Assembly: GCA_964490935.1 (NCBI GenBank)
Contig: CAZBEO010000005.1
Span: forward strand, 1 to 64,000
DNA from: JAQVYB01 sp964490935
Lineage (GTDB): Bacteria; Verrucomicrobiota; Kiritimatiellia; RZYC01
Direction of reading: 5' to 3'
DNA length: 64,000 nucleotides
Made by a program: the position numbers and the translations under genes. The notes under the pieces were generated by a model. That model worked only from the letters and a program-made list of their open reading frames with translations, did no database searches and had not been told where the DNA came from. Position 1 is the first letter of the stretch; each line of letters begins with the position of its first letter. Of the stretch, positions 1-8,110 are shown in pieces.

Positions 1-1473
1 GGCACGAGAATCGGTGCGCGAGCCGTGATTCTTACCCCGGGAACCTTCCTCAATGGCGTTATCTATATAGGAAAGAAGCAGATTCCCGGAGGACGCTGGG
101 AGGATCCCGCCGCTGTGGCGCTCGGAGAAGAACTCCGAAAAATGGGCTTTCAACTCGAACGACTCAAAACTGGGACCCCTCCGCGACTGCACAAAGATAG
201 TCTGGACTATTCTGCCATGACCCCGCAGCCCGGCGAATCCCCGCCTCCCTTTCTCTCCCGACAGGCAGCCGAAGAATGGCAAACGTTCCACGTGGAACAC
301 TCCGTGAACCCAGCTCCCGATTCCTCTCTGTTCCACGTGGAACACTCCTCCTCCTGCCTGCGCCCCTGGGCCCCCGGTTGGAACCAAATTCCCTGCTTCC
401 TCACGCATACCACCGACCGTACACACGAAATAATTGCCAAAAACCTAACGAAAAGCGCCCTCTATGGCGGCGATATCACCGGTACCGGTGTCCGCTATTG
501 CCCTTCTATCGAGGATAAAATCGTCAAATTTGCCTCCAAAAGCACGCACCATGTCTTTATTGAGCCGGAAGGACGCCACACCGACCGAATTTACCCGAAT
601 GGCACCTCGAACAGTCTGCCAGAAGACATCCAACTAGAAATGATTCATTCCATTCCAGGTCTCGAAAAAGCGGTGATGCTCCGTCCCGGCTATGGCATCG
701 AATACGATTTCATTCTCCCCACCCAACTCCTCCCCACGCTTGAATCCAAAGCATGGCCGAATCTCTATTTTGCAGGCCAAATCAATGGAACCACCGGCTA
801 TGAAGAAGCCGCAGGACAGGGCATCGTGGCCGCTATCAACGCCGTCTTTCAACTTCGTGGCGAATCGCCGTTGGTCTTGTCCCGTTCGGAATCCTACATC
901 GGCGTGCTGATTGATGACCTAGTCACCAAGGGGACCAACGAACCCTACCGCATGTTCACCTCGCGCGCCGAATACCGACTGCTCCTGCGTCAGGCCAATG
1001 CCGACTACCGTATGTTGCCTCATGCCCGGCGACTCGGCGTCACCCCAGAAAACCTGCTGAACACCATGGAAACAGAACAGCAGGAAATCACCCGGGAAGT
1101 GGAGCGACTCCGCGTCCTCCGAGTCGATGGGAAATCCGTGTCCACGGTTCTTTCAGAAACAGACTCCGCCTATGATCAACTGCCCGGGGCCCATTCCTCC
1201 CTCACGCCTCAACAAAAACTGGAAATAGAAACGCACCTCAAATACGATGGCTATATCGTCCGGGAATTGGAACAAATCGCCAAGACCGCCAAACTCGAAA
1301 ACAAGCATATTCCGGCGCAGATCAATTACGACGAAATCAAGGCCCTGCGCTTTGAAGCACGGGAAAAATTAAAGCAGATTCAACCCCAAACCCTCGGACA
1401 AGCCTCCCGTATTTCAGGCGTCAATCCTCCAGATATATCTATCCTGGCCATATGGATACGAAAAATATCTTAG
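1..1473 (+). CDS. mnmG: MnmG (GidA), tRNA uridine-5-carboxymethylaminomethyl modification enzyme, 5'-truncated by the window edge
   Basis: The reading frame is open from base 1, so the N-terminal FAD-binding third lies outside the window; about 490 residues remain of a family usually near 620-650. MnmG works with MnmE to modify the wobble uridine of several tRNAs, using FAD and methylene-tetrahydrofolate. Visible family signatures are LTPGTFLNGVIYIG near the start, RYCPSIEDKIVKF, the tRNA-binding EYRLLLRQANADYR and the C-terminal LGQASRISGV. Compared with E. coli there is an in-frame insertion of roughly 45 residues (bases about 250-400) before the IPCFLTHT segment; it contains the peptide FHVEH twice, each encoded by a parS-like palindrome. 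No rsmG or parAB follows, although these often neighbour mnmG. Confidence 0.96.
   Translation, partial: GTRIGARAVILTPGTFLNGVIYIGKKQIPGGRWEDPAAVALGEELRKMGFQLERLKTGTPPRLHKDSLDYSAMTPQPGESPPPFLSRQAAEEWQTFHVEHSVNPAPDSSLFHVEHSSSCLRPWAPGWNQIPCFLTHTTDRTHEIIAKNLTKSALYGGDITGTGVRYCPSIEDKIVKFASKSTHHVFIEPEGRHTDRIYPNGTSNSLPEDIQLEMIHSIPGLEKAVMLRPGYGIEYDFILPTQLLPTLESKAWPNLYFAGQINGTTGYEEAAGQGIVAAINAVFQLRGESPLVLSRSESYIGVLIDDLVTKGTNEPYRMFTSRAEYRLLLRQANADYRMLPHARRLGVTPENLLNTMETEQQEITREVERLRVLRVDGKSVSTVLSETDSAYDQLPGAHSSLTPQQKLEIETHLKYDGYIVRELEQIAKTAKLENKHIPAQINYDEIKALRFEAREKLKQIQPQTLGQASRISGVNPPDISILAIWIRKIS
284..299. promoter_or_regulatory. parS-like ParB-binding palindrome, site 1, inside mnmG
   Basis: The bases read CGTTCCACGTGGAACA, with a perfect 14-bp inverted repeat at 285-298. 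It matches the known bacterial parS consensus variant TGTTCCACGTGGAACA at 15 of 16 positions. It is read in frame as FHVEH within the MnmG insertion. Assignment as parS is inference from the motif and from the usual proximity of mnmG to the replication origin. Confidence 0.75.
329..344. promoter_or_regulatory. parS-like ParB-binding palindrome, site 2, inside mnmG
   Basis: The bases read TGTTCCACGTGGAACA, a perfect 16-bp palindrome identical to the parS variant described in pseudomonads. It lies 45 bp downstream of site 1 and again encodes FHVEH. Two sites this close fit a ParB loading centre. No parB gene is visible in the window. Confidence 0.8.
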
Positions 1474-2162
1474 AGCTGCACGGGCTGGATAACAATAGTT
1501 TGGACAGGATTAACGGGATAAACCGGATTTTGCATCAGAAAAGACGGTCCGCAGATTGAGAGAGAAAAAACTTAGTGTGCTTCGCGTCCTTCTGTAAAAA
1601 GCCACTTCCCAAAAAAGGCCTTTTAAAGGTTCTTCCGGCATTATCGCAAATAACGTGAACTTCTATTACATTTAAAAGCACCCAAAAGAACCATTTTCAG
1701 TTTTTAGAACCGCGAATGAACGCGAATAGACGCGAATACTAAAAGAGATTCTTCGCGCATATCCTGCTAATCATCAGCATAATAAGTCATTCTACTCTTT
1801 ATCCGTCTGCTGCATAATTCGCGTTCATTCGCGTCCATTAGCGGTTCTCTTCTCTTTCATACAACCTCACGAAATTCCCGGAAGATACGTTTTTCGCGAC
1901 CTTTCGCGTGTTTCGTAGTTAAAAAATGTATTTTCCGGGTCTCCCCCCCTCAAAAGTGCCGCTTTGCCAGTCTCAATCTGTGAAAATCTGTGTAATCTGT
2001 GGGCAAATAAATATTGGTTACGTCTCTGTTGCGTTAGGAAAATGAGTGCCAATTAGTGATTCGTTTCTTCTTCGTGTCTTGGCGCCTTTGTGTGAGAACC
2101 TCTCCATCATTTTTTCGAAAATTTCGTGTCAATCAATCGATCCGTTGCTACTCTTTTCACGC
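1474..2162. other. Gene-free stretch made of short dispersed-type repeats
   Basis: No convincing gene is seen in these 689 bases. The stretch holds several phrases of a kind that recurs between genes in many environmental bacterial genomes: a GGATTAACGGGATAAACCGG type at about 1507-1530, an inverted repeat of the GAACGCGAAT type (1706-1737 and 1817-1848), a TTTCGCGTGTTTCGTAG type near 1900, an AATCTGTGTAATCTGTGG type near 1985-2003 and a TCTTGGCGCCTTTGTG type near 2077. That they are dispersed repeats rests on memory of similar sequences, not on a search. No clear promoter for the next gene was recognised. Confidence 0.55.
1706..1848. repeat. Imperfect 32-bp inverted repeat
   Basis: The left arm is 1706-1737 and the right arm 1817-1848; the reverse complement of the right arm matches the left at 28 of 32 positions. 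Each arm contains two ACGCGAAT units. The 79-bp spacer is AT-rich. Two copies of one repeat in opposite orientation are more likely than a functional hairpin. Confidence 0.7.
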
Positions 2163-3062
2163 ATGAAGAAAATCAAACATGTGCTCGAATATGTACTCCT
2201 CCGGCTGCTGTCGGGCCTCATTCGCGTCCTTCCACTGCGCCTGGCATTTGCCCTTGCCTGGGTCTTGGCCTGGTTTTCGCACCGCGTCATTCGATTTCGG
2301 GTCCGGTCTGCACGTCAACGCATACACGAGGTGTTTGGCGAGCGTTTTTCCAGACCAGAAGTCAATCGTATCGCTTGGATATCCTGGCGAAATCTCTGTT
2401 TCACAGCAATAGAAGTCTTTCGTATGCAATCGATTACGAAAGAATATATTGCAAAGTATATGGAAACGGATCAGCTGTCCCGGCTCCAAAACGTGATTTC
2501 TTCCGGAACCGGTGCCGTTCTTTGTGTTCCTCACATGGGGAGCTGGGAGATGGGTGGACTTTCCGCGCATCTGATGGGCATTCCTTTCTTTTTCATTGCC
2601 CGACGACAAAAAAATCCCCTGACGGATGCCTATTTGCACAAAAGGAGACAAGTGACCGGGGCAGACACGATGATGAGTGACGACCAGGGTATGCTGCGTA
2701 ACGCCGTCAAACGCCTGAAACGGGGCATGGTCTTTGCCATTCTGCCCGATGTACGCTCGCGCACGCCGGCACTGAAAATTCCGTTTTTGAATGGCGAGGC
2801 CAATATCGCACAAGGTACGGCTTTGTTCGCTCACCTAGCCAACGTCCCGGTGGTCCCAGCCTACACCCGGCGCGTCGGCTGGCTGCGTCATGCATGGTCA
2901 ATTGGCGATCCGGTTTATCCGGACAAAACCATCGACCGCGAAAAAGACCTACAGCGTATGACGGAAACAATTTTCAATTATTTTGACCAGGCCATCCAAG
3001 AAACCCCCGAACAATATTTCTGGTATAACAAACGCTGGGTCCTCGACCCGCTTACGGAATGA
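2163..3062 (+). CDS. LpxL/HtrB-family lipid A acyltransferase-like protein
   Basis: This 299-residue protein belongs to the lysophospholipid acyltransferase fold used by lipid A late acyltransferases, which move an acyl chain from acyl-ACP onto a sugar-linked acyl chain at the inner membrane. The catalytic HX4E motif is present as HMGSWE at about residues 124-129, and a hydrophobic N-terminal segment (residues 10-40) would anchor it. I chose the ATG at 2163 because the N-terminus MKKIKHVLEYVLLRLL is typical of the family; the frame is open further upstream to 2046, but that extension looks non-coding. It stands alone, just upstream of the carotenoid cluster; acylation of another glycolipid, including a carotenoid glycoside, cannot be excluded. 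Confidence 0.85.
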   Translation: MKKIKHVLEYVLLRLLSGLIRVLPLRLAFALAWVLAWFSHRVIRFRVRSARQRIHEVFGERFSRPEVNRIAWISWRNLCFTAIEVFRMQSITKEYIAKYMETDQLSRLQNVISSGTGAVLCVPHMGSWEMGGLSAHLMGIPFFFIARRQKNPLTDAYLHKRRQVTGADTMMSDDQGMLRNAVKRLKRGMVFAILPDVRSRTPALKIPFLNGEANIAQGTALFAHLANVPVVPAYTRRVGWLRHAWSIGDPVYPDKTIDREKDLQRMTETIFNYFDQAIQETPEQYFWYNKRWVLDPLTE

Positions 3063-3115
3063 TCGGTCGAACTGTTCTGTCGAGTTAAAGGGAAACATTC
3101 TCTCGGAGCGTGTAC

Positions 3116-3226
3116 ATGGCGGAAAAAGTGATATGGCGTGCGAAGTTCACTGGAAGACGGGCATTGCTAGTTCTGGCCCTGCTCCTGCTGGCTCTGACTG
3201 CCTACATAAGGAAAGATAATGATTGA
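3116..3226 (+). CDS. 36-residue membrane micro-ORF, truncated paralogue of the gene at 23402
   Basis: The ORF begins MAEKVIWRAKFTGRRALLVL and is one predicted membrane helix with a short charged tail. The 122 bases at 3086-3207, including 30 bases before the ATG, match 23372-23493 closely, where the same N-terminus opens a 164-residue protein. Here the similarity stops at the end of the helix, and the frame closes eight bases inside the next gene, whose ribosome-binding site (AAGGAAAG, 3208-3215) lies within this ORF. It is probably a deletion remnant, though a coupled leader peptide is possible. Confidence 0.45.
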   Translation: MAEKVIWRAKFTGRRALLVLALLLLALTAYIRKDND

Positions 3227-3668
3227 TCAAAATAAACTATTAAACGAAATACAGACGTTACTCCATATCCAGCATTTTGGCGTGTTGGCCACACAGGGAA
3301 TCGACTATCCCTATTGCTCCCTCATCGGTTACGCCGACACGGAGGACGCAACGCAGATCCTATTTGCCACGATTCGAGATACCCACAAATATAGAAATCT
3401 TAACACATCCCCCAACGTTTCACTGTTAATCGACAGTCAAACGAACCACGTACAAGATATTAAGGATGCACAAGCGTTAACGGTGCTGGGCGTAGCCCAA
3501 GAGGTGGAGCCGAAGCACTATGCAGCCGGTCTCCCCTTGTATTTGAATAAACACCCGTATCTTAAAGAATTTGTTACGGCACCGGATTGTGCCTTAATCA
3601 GCATTCACGTTAAAAAATATATTTTTGTGAAAAATTTTCAAACAGTCATGGAGTATCCAATCGCATAA
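3219..3668 (+). CDS. Pyridoxamine 5'-phosphate oxidase-family (FMN-binding split barrel) protein
   Basis: The 149-residue protein has the layout of small PPOX-class flavoproteins: an N-terminal helix (IQTLLHIQHFGVLATQ), a strand pair with PYCSLIGYA, then ILFATIRDTHKYRNLNTSPN, which matches the FMN phosphate-contact region, and VSLLID. Such proteins bind FMN, F420 or haem and reduce varied substrates, so the substrate is unknown. The start at 3219 has a good AAGGA site eight bases upstream. The gene follows the micro-ORF with overlap, and about 200 bases separate it from the carotenoid genes. Confidence 0.8.
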   Translation: MIDQNKLLNEIQTLLHIQHFGVLATQGIDYPYCSLIGYADTEDATQILFATIRDTHKYRNLNTSPNVSLLIDSQTNHVQDIKDAQALTVLGVAQEVEPKHYAAGLPLYLNKHPYLKEFVTAPDCALISIHVKKYIFVKNFQTVMEYPIA

Positions 3669-3872
3669 TACAAACGGGTAGACTGGTTAACTCAAGCGCA
3701 TCCTGAATCTTGTATTTGAGGCCTATACATTTCGTTGCTTTCATGTTCAGACGCTCCCCCGTATAGCCCAGCTTATCCAGCGTCATTCCTTAACGATTTG
3801 AAGTTTCCAATCCATGAATATTCCTCTATAAATAGCAGATAGTATACGAACCCAATCTACGAAGGCATCAAC

Positions 3873-4736
3873 ATGAAGATCTCTGACTATCTGAAAACAA
3901 AACAGGTGCTGGTCGATCTGGCCATCAAGGATTTCCTCCCGTCTGAACTCACTCGCCCCGGACTGCTGCACGAAGCCATGCGTTATTCCGTTCTCAACGG
4001 CGGCAAGCGAATCCGCCCGATTCTCTGCATTGCCTCGGCGGAGCTCTTCGGACTTGACGACCACGCGGTGCTGGCCCCCGCGGTTTCGCTGGAGCTGTTC
4101 CACTGCTCAACGCTAATTCATGATGATCTGCCGTGCATGGATGATGACGATCTGCGCCGAGGCCAACCATCCTGCCATATTAAATATGGCGAAGCCAATG
4201 CCATTCTGACCGGCGATGCCCTGATGGTTCATGCCTTTCAGCTGTTGGCCGAATACGGCAACTCCCGGCTCAGTATTGAGTTGGCACGGGCCGTCGGTTC
4301 CTGCGGAGTGATTGCCGGCCAGGTGGAAGACTTAGCCGCGGAAGGGTGCGAACCCAATGCCGATTTGATTGAATTCATTCACTTGAATAAAACCGCCGTC
4401 CTAGTCAAAGCGGCTGTGCGCATGGGTGCCATTGCTGGCGGAGCCCGCGAGGACGATCTCGAAAGCCTGAGTATCTTCGGCGAAAAGATCGGACTCGCCT
4501 TCCAGATTGAAGATGACATTCTGGATGAAACCTCAACCGATGATGTGCTGGGAAAACCGACCGGCTCCGATGCAGAGAAGCATAAGATGACCTACCCCGC
4601 TGTTCATGGAATGGCGAAGGCGAAGGCCAGGGTCAGGACACTAACCAATGATGCGATTTCGGCACTAGATCTGCTGCAACGCGAAACACAGACGCTCCGC
4701 GAAATTGCACAGTATCTGATTAACCGCGACTATTAA
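3873..4736 (+). CDS. crtE: Polyprenyl diphosphate synthase, probably geranylgeranyl diphosphate synthase (CrtE/IspA family)
   Basis: This 287-residue trans-prenyltransferase condenses isopentenyl diphosphate onto allylic diphosphates. Family motifs are GGKRIRP, the first aspartate-rich motif DDLPCMDDDD near residue 86 and the second, FQIEDDILDE, near residue 212. The fifth residue before the first motif is Ser (HCSTLIHDD), a small residue; in this family that position limits chain length, and a small side chain favours C20 over C15. That is an inference. It opens a plus-strand carotenoid gene run. The start has GAAGG about eight bases upstream. General quinone or undecaprenyl supply remains an alternative role. 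Confidence 0.88.
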   Translation: MKISDYLKTKQVLVDLAIKDFLPSELTRPGLLHEAMRYSVLNGGKRIRPILCIASAELFGLDDHAVLAPAVSLELFHCSTLIHDDLPCMDDDDLRRGQPSCHIKYGEANAILTGDALMVHAFQLLAEYGNSRLSIELARAVGSCGVIAGQVEDLAAEGCEPNADLIEFIHLNKTAVLVKAAVRMGAIAGGAREDDLESLSIFGEKIGLAFQIEDDILDETSTDDVLGKPTGSDAEKHKMTYPAVHGMAKAKARVRTLTNDAISALDLLQRETQTLREIAQYLINRDY

Positions 4737-4768
4737 TGCATTGAACAATATAGAGTTTAAAGTCGAAG

Positions 4769-5899
4769 ATGAGTTTGCTTTTAATCTTTAGTCTAGCAGT
4801 TATCAACCTGATCATTCTATTGGTCGTGCTCATCAATGCAATCAAGTGGCCAGGCCTTAAGACTCTGTCAACCACCGCTGATGCATCGGTCTCTATTCTG
4901 ATCCCGGCCCGCAATGAGGCCACCCATATGGAGGAAGCACTTCGGTCGGCAATCATCCAGGGTCCGACGGTTAAGGAGATTCTTGTTTATGATGACCATT
5001 CCGATGACGGTACAGGGGAGATTGTGGAATTAATGCGGCAGGAGTCCCCTTTGATTCAACTGGTGCAACCGATCCCTCTGGCCGAAGGCTGGTTTGGCAA
5101 ACCGTTTGCGTGCGCCCAGCTTGGTCGTAGCGCATCTGGACAATGGCTCCTCTTCCTTGATGCCGACACCCGTTTACATGCCGGAGCCGTGTCTCTTATG
5201 CTGGGTGAAGCAAAACAGCGTGGAATAACTTTTCTCTCGTGCTGGCCCGCTCTGCTCGCCGGTTCTTTCTGGGAACATGTTTTTATGCCGATGCTGAATT
5301 TTGTGGTCTTCAGCCTGTTTCCCACGCCGATGCAGGAAAGAGATTCCAGACCATCGTTCGGCTTGGCTCATGGTGCCTGTCTGTTTATCCATCGTGCAGA
5401 ATATGAATCCATCGGGGGGCATGCCTGCGTTAAGCAGGAAATATTTGAGGACACCGTGTTGGCACGGGTCTGGCGGGAGAACAACCTGAAAGGGCTTTGC
5501 TTGGATGGCCAAAAAATGGTCTCGGTTCGCATGTACACTAATCTGCGGGAAATGATCCAAGGCTTTTCCAAGATTGCCTATCCGGCCTTCCGCAAGGAAT
5601 GTTCTTTCTGGTTGTTTATCGGCTTTCACTCACTTTTTATGCTCATGCCGATGGTGTTGCTGTTCTTTGCAAAACCGCTGGGTCTCTCCATCCTCGGCTT
5701 GAGTATTGCGACTGGAGCCGTAGTATCAGCGCGTGCGGTCCAGTGCTTTCAGTTCGGCTATCCGATCTGGTCCGTCCTTTTTCATCCGGTTGCTGAAATC
5801 GGATTGATCGGCCTTGGCCTGTATGCTCGGCATCAATGCCGGCATCGATCCGGCGTACAGTGGAAAGGCCGAACCTATAACCCAACGGAACAACGATGA
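4769..5899 (+). CDS. Family 2 glycosyltransferase, CruG/CrtQ-like (carotenoid glycosyltransferase)
   Basis: The 376-residue protein has an N-terminal membrane helix (residues 1-25), a GT-A domain beginning SVSILIPARNEATHM, the metal-binding DxD as LFLDADTRLH, and two to three C-terminal helices (about 275-350) ending in the WKGRTY motif of the CrtQ/HpnB-like group. Members glycosylate hydroxylated or carboxylated carotenoids at the membrane. The neighbouring CruF-like hydratase makes a CruG-type role, adding a sugar to the hydroxylated end group, the best guess. The gene starts 32 bases after crtE, and its stop overlaps the next start by four bases (ATGA), so they are probably co-translated. 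Confidence 0.8.
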   Translation: MSLLLIFSLAVINLIILLVVLINAIKWPGLKTLSTTADASVSILIPARNEATHMEEALRSAIIQGPTVKEILVYDDHSDDGTGEIVELMRQESPLIQLVQPIPLAEGWFGKPFACAQLGRSASGQWLLFLDADTRLHAGAVSLMLGEAKQRGITFLSCWPALLAGSFWEHVFMPMLNFVVFSLFPTPMQERDSRPSFGLAHGACLFIHRAEYESIGGHACVKQEIFEDTVLARVWRENNLKGLCLDGQKMVSVRMYTNLREMIQGFSKIAYPAFRKECSFWLFIGFHSLFMLMPMVLLFFAKPLGLSILGLSIATGAVVSARAVQCFQFGYPIWSVLFHPVAEIGLIGLGLYARHQCRHRSGVQWKGRTYNPTEQR

Positions 5900-7365
5900 A
5901 CAAACGGAAAAGAGCCGTCGTAATCGGGGCCGGCCTCGGAGGAATGGCACTGGCTCTCCGCCTAGCGGCCAAAGGTTGGGAGGTTTGCATTTGCGAACGC
6001 TCGGCTACACCCGGCGGAAAAATGAACCGGTGGAGCGCCGAAGGGTTTACCTTCGATACCGGACCCTCTCTCATTACGATGCCGGATGTTTTTCAGGAAC
6101 TCTACCAGGTTTCCGGAACCGATATGCGCGAACATATTGAACTGATGGCCCTAACCCGTCAGGTACACTATACCTTTGATGACGGAACGAAATGCTGCCA
6201 ATCCGCCTCCCTGCCCGAATGGCTTGATACCGTCAGAAGGTTCGAGGGCCAGACCGACGGATTTATGAAATACATGGAGCTTGGGGCCAGACTCCACGCT
6301 ATTTCTAAATCCACGTTTTTTGCGCGCAGTCCGATTGAACCGCCCGGAAAGGAAACCCTAGGAGTCCTTTCTTCGATGCCTTTGCTTCGCGGCTGGGGCA
6401 ACTATCATAAGGAAATGTGTCATTATATAAAAAGCCCTTATCTGCGGATGATTTTTGACCGGTATATGACCTACGTAGGATCCTCTCCTTACAAAACCCC
6501 CGGCACACTGTGCGTGGTGCCCTATATTGAATATGCACAGGGCGGATGGCATGTACGCGGCGGGCTATATGAAATCATTCGATCCTTTCTAAATCTGATG
6601 GAAACATTGGGTGTTGAATTACGCCTTAACGCTCCTGTGGCTGAAATTGCGCATTCCGGTAAACGGGTGAAAGGTGTGCGACTTGAAAACGGAGACCGGA
6701 TTGATGCGGATGTCGTTATCATGAACGGAGACGCTTCCACGGCGGGGCTATTACTCGGACGGGAAGGTTATCGCGCGTACCCGCCAGAAGAGCGCTCGCT
6801 TTCTGGGCTGATCTTTCTATTTGCTCTGAAAAACCGGCATTCGGACTGGCACCATCACCAGGTGCTTTTTTCAAAGGACTATCCAAAGGAATTCAGCCAG
6901 CTATTCGATGAACGTTGCTTCCCTGATGATCCGACCATCTATGTGAATATGCCAAGCATCACCGATCGCAGCCTGACACCGGGCGATGGCGAGGTCATGT
7001 TTGTGATGGCCAATGCACCGGCCAACGAAAAAGTCCGGTGGGATGCTGAAGGAATTGAATCGGCCAGACAACGCGTGCTCAAGCGGCTCCAGGCGTCCGG
7101 CTTCCCCGATTTCGAACATGAAATTGTGGTTTCCGATGTCTGGACACCTGCGCGGATGGAACAAACCTATGATATGCCGGGCGGTGCAATCTATGGCCGC
7201 AACTCCCATGGGAAAAAGAATGCATTTATTCGTCCCTTTAACAAGGACCTGCGTTTTAAAGGCATGTATTTTGTTGGGGGAAGTACGCATCCGGGCGGAG
7301 GAACCCCGACCGTACTGATGTCGGCTCGCATTACAGGCAACCTTATTGAAAAAAATGAACGATAA
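5896..7365 (+). CDS. CrtI/CrtD-family carotenoid desaturase (first of two)
   Basis: The 489-residue flavoprotein opens with the dinucleotide-binding motif AVVIGAGLGGMALALRLA and has the second conserved segment FTFDTGPSLITMP and the C-terminal FAD-binding segment FVGGSTHPGGGTPTVLMSA. These define the CrtI/CrtN/CrtD desaturase family, which inserts conjugated double bases' counterparts, that is C=C bonds, into acyclic carotenoids. As a second CrtI-type gene (9697-11184) sits in the same cluster, this copy may act later, for example as a CrtD-like 3,4-desaturase of a CruF-hydrated end. It overlaps the glycosyltransferase by four bases and the CruF-like gene by eleven. Confidence 0.88.
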   Translation: MNKRKRAVVIGAGLGGMALALRLAAKGWEVCICERSATPGGKMNRWSAEGFTFDTGPSLITMPDVFQELYQVSGTDMREHIELMALTRQVHYTFDDGTKCCQSASLPEWLDTVRRFEGQTDGFMKYMELGARLHAISKSTFFARSPIEPPGKETLGVLSSMPLLRGWGNYHKEMCHYIKSPYLRMIFDRYMTYVGSSPYKTPGTLCVVPYIEYAQGGWHVRGGLYEIIRSFLNLMETLGVELRLNAPVAEIAHSGKRVKGVRLENGDRIDADVVIMNGDASTAGLLLGREGYRAYPPEERSLSGLIFLFALKNRHSDWHHHQVLFSKDYPKEFSQLFDERCFPDDPTIYVNMPSITDRSLTPGDGEVMFVMANAPANEKVRWDAEGIESARQRVLKRLQASGFPDFEHEIVVSDVWTPARMEQTYDMPGGAIYGRNSHGKKNAFIRPFNKDLRFKGMYFVGGSTHPGGGTPTVLMSARITGNLIEKNER

Positions 7366-8110
7366 AATTAAAATCTGGATAAAGAGGGGGGCGGTTGCCT
7401 TTTACGCAATGCTCTGGATCGGCGGGGTCATCAGTTACGTACTCTGGGGAGAGCCTCCGGAAAATGTTACATGGACCGCTCCAACCTTTCTCTGGCTGGC
7501 CGCCCTGTTGGTTCTGATGGCGGTTCCTAAACGGGAACAAGGAATTCTTGTCGGCTGTGCGTTGGCCGGCTATCTGGTTGAGGTTTCGGGCGTGCATACC
7601 GGATTTCCCTTCGGAGGGTATGCCTATACAGACGTGCTGTATCCACTGGTATTCGGCACCCCGATTGTTATGGGAGCCGCGTGGGTGATTCTGCTGGCGT
7701 ATACTCGCCATCTCATCCCTAAATGGCCCTTCGACCGCTTCTCAGCCGCCGCTCTGGGAGCACTCTGGATGGTGGCCATTGATCTGGTGATTGACCCGCT
7801 GGCGGCAGGACCTCTCGCCTATTGGGTATGGGATCATCCCCATGGATATTACGGCGTTCCGTTGAGTAATTTTTTCGGTTGGTGGATTACCGCATTTTTA
7901 ATCCTGCTGTTTTATGCCGCACCGACATCGAAGTCCGTTGCTGTATTAAGAACGGGATTGAGTACCGTGCTCTTCTTTACGATTCTTGCGTTGGTTCACC
8001 AAATGTGGATTCCGACGTTTGCGGGACTGAGCCTTGTTGCGGTACATCTTTTGACTCAGCGGGCGCGCGTTCTTCAGTCTCCTCATCGGCCAGAAGAGCG
8101 TCCACAATAA
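7355..8110 (+). CDS. CruF-like carotenoid 1,2-hydratase (carotenoid biosynthesis membrane protein)
   Basis: This 251-residue protein has about seven hydrophobic segments and the conserved blocks of the CruF family: EVSGVHTGFPFGGYAYTD near residue 70, then VAIDLVIDPLAAG and the GYYGVPLSNFFGWW segment near residue 170. CruF adds water across the terminal C1-C2 bond of the acyclic end of carotenoids. The ATG at 7355 lies inside the end of the preceding desaturase gene; a TTG nine bases earlier is the only nearby alternative. Its 3' end overlaps a gene on the other strand by 134 bases. Assignment to CruF rather than another member of the same family is likely but not proven. Confidence 0.82.
   Translation: MNDKIKIWIKRGAVAFYAMLWIGGVISYVLWGEPPENVTWTAPTFLWLAALLVLMAVPKREQGILVGCALAGYLVEVSGVHTGFPFGGYAYTDVLYPLVFGTPIVMGAAWVILLAYTRHLIPKWPFDRFSAAALGALWMVAIDLVIDPLAAGPLAYWVWDHPHGYYGVPLSNFFGWWITAFLILLFYAAPTSKSVAVLRTGLSTVLFFTILALVHQMWIPTFAGLSLVAVHLLTQRARVLQSPHRPEERPQ

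Noticed and set aside
3646..3786. 46-residue minus-strand ORF after the PPOX gene
   Set aside because: It overlaps the PPOX 3' end, lacks a ribosome-binding site and resembles no family I know; it may be a gene remnant but cannot be supported.
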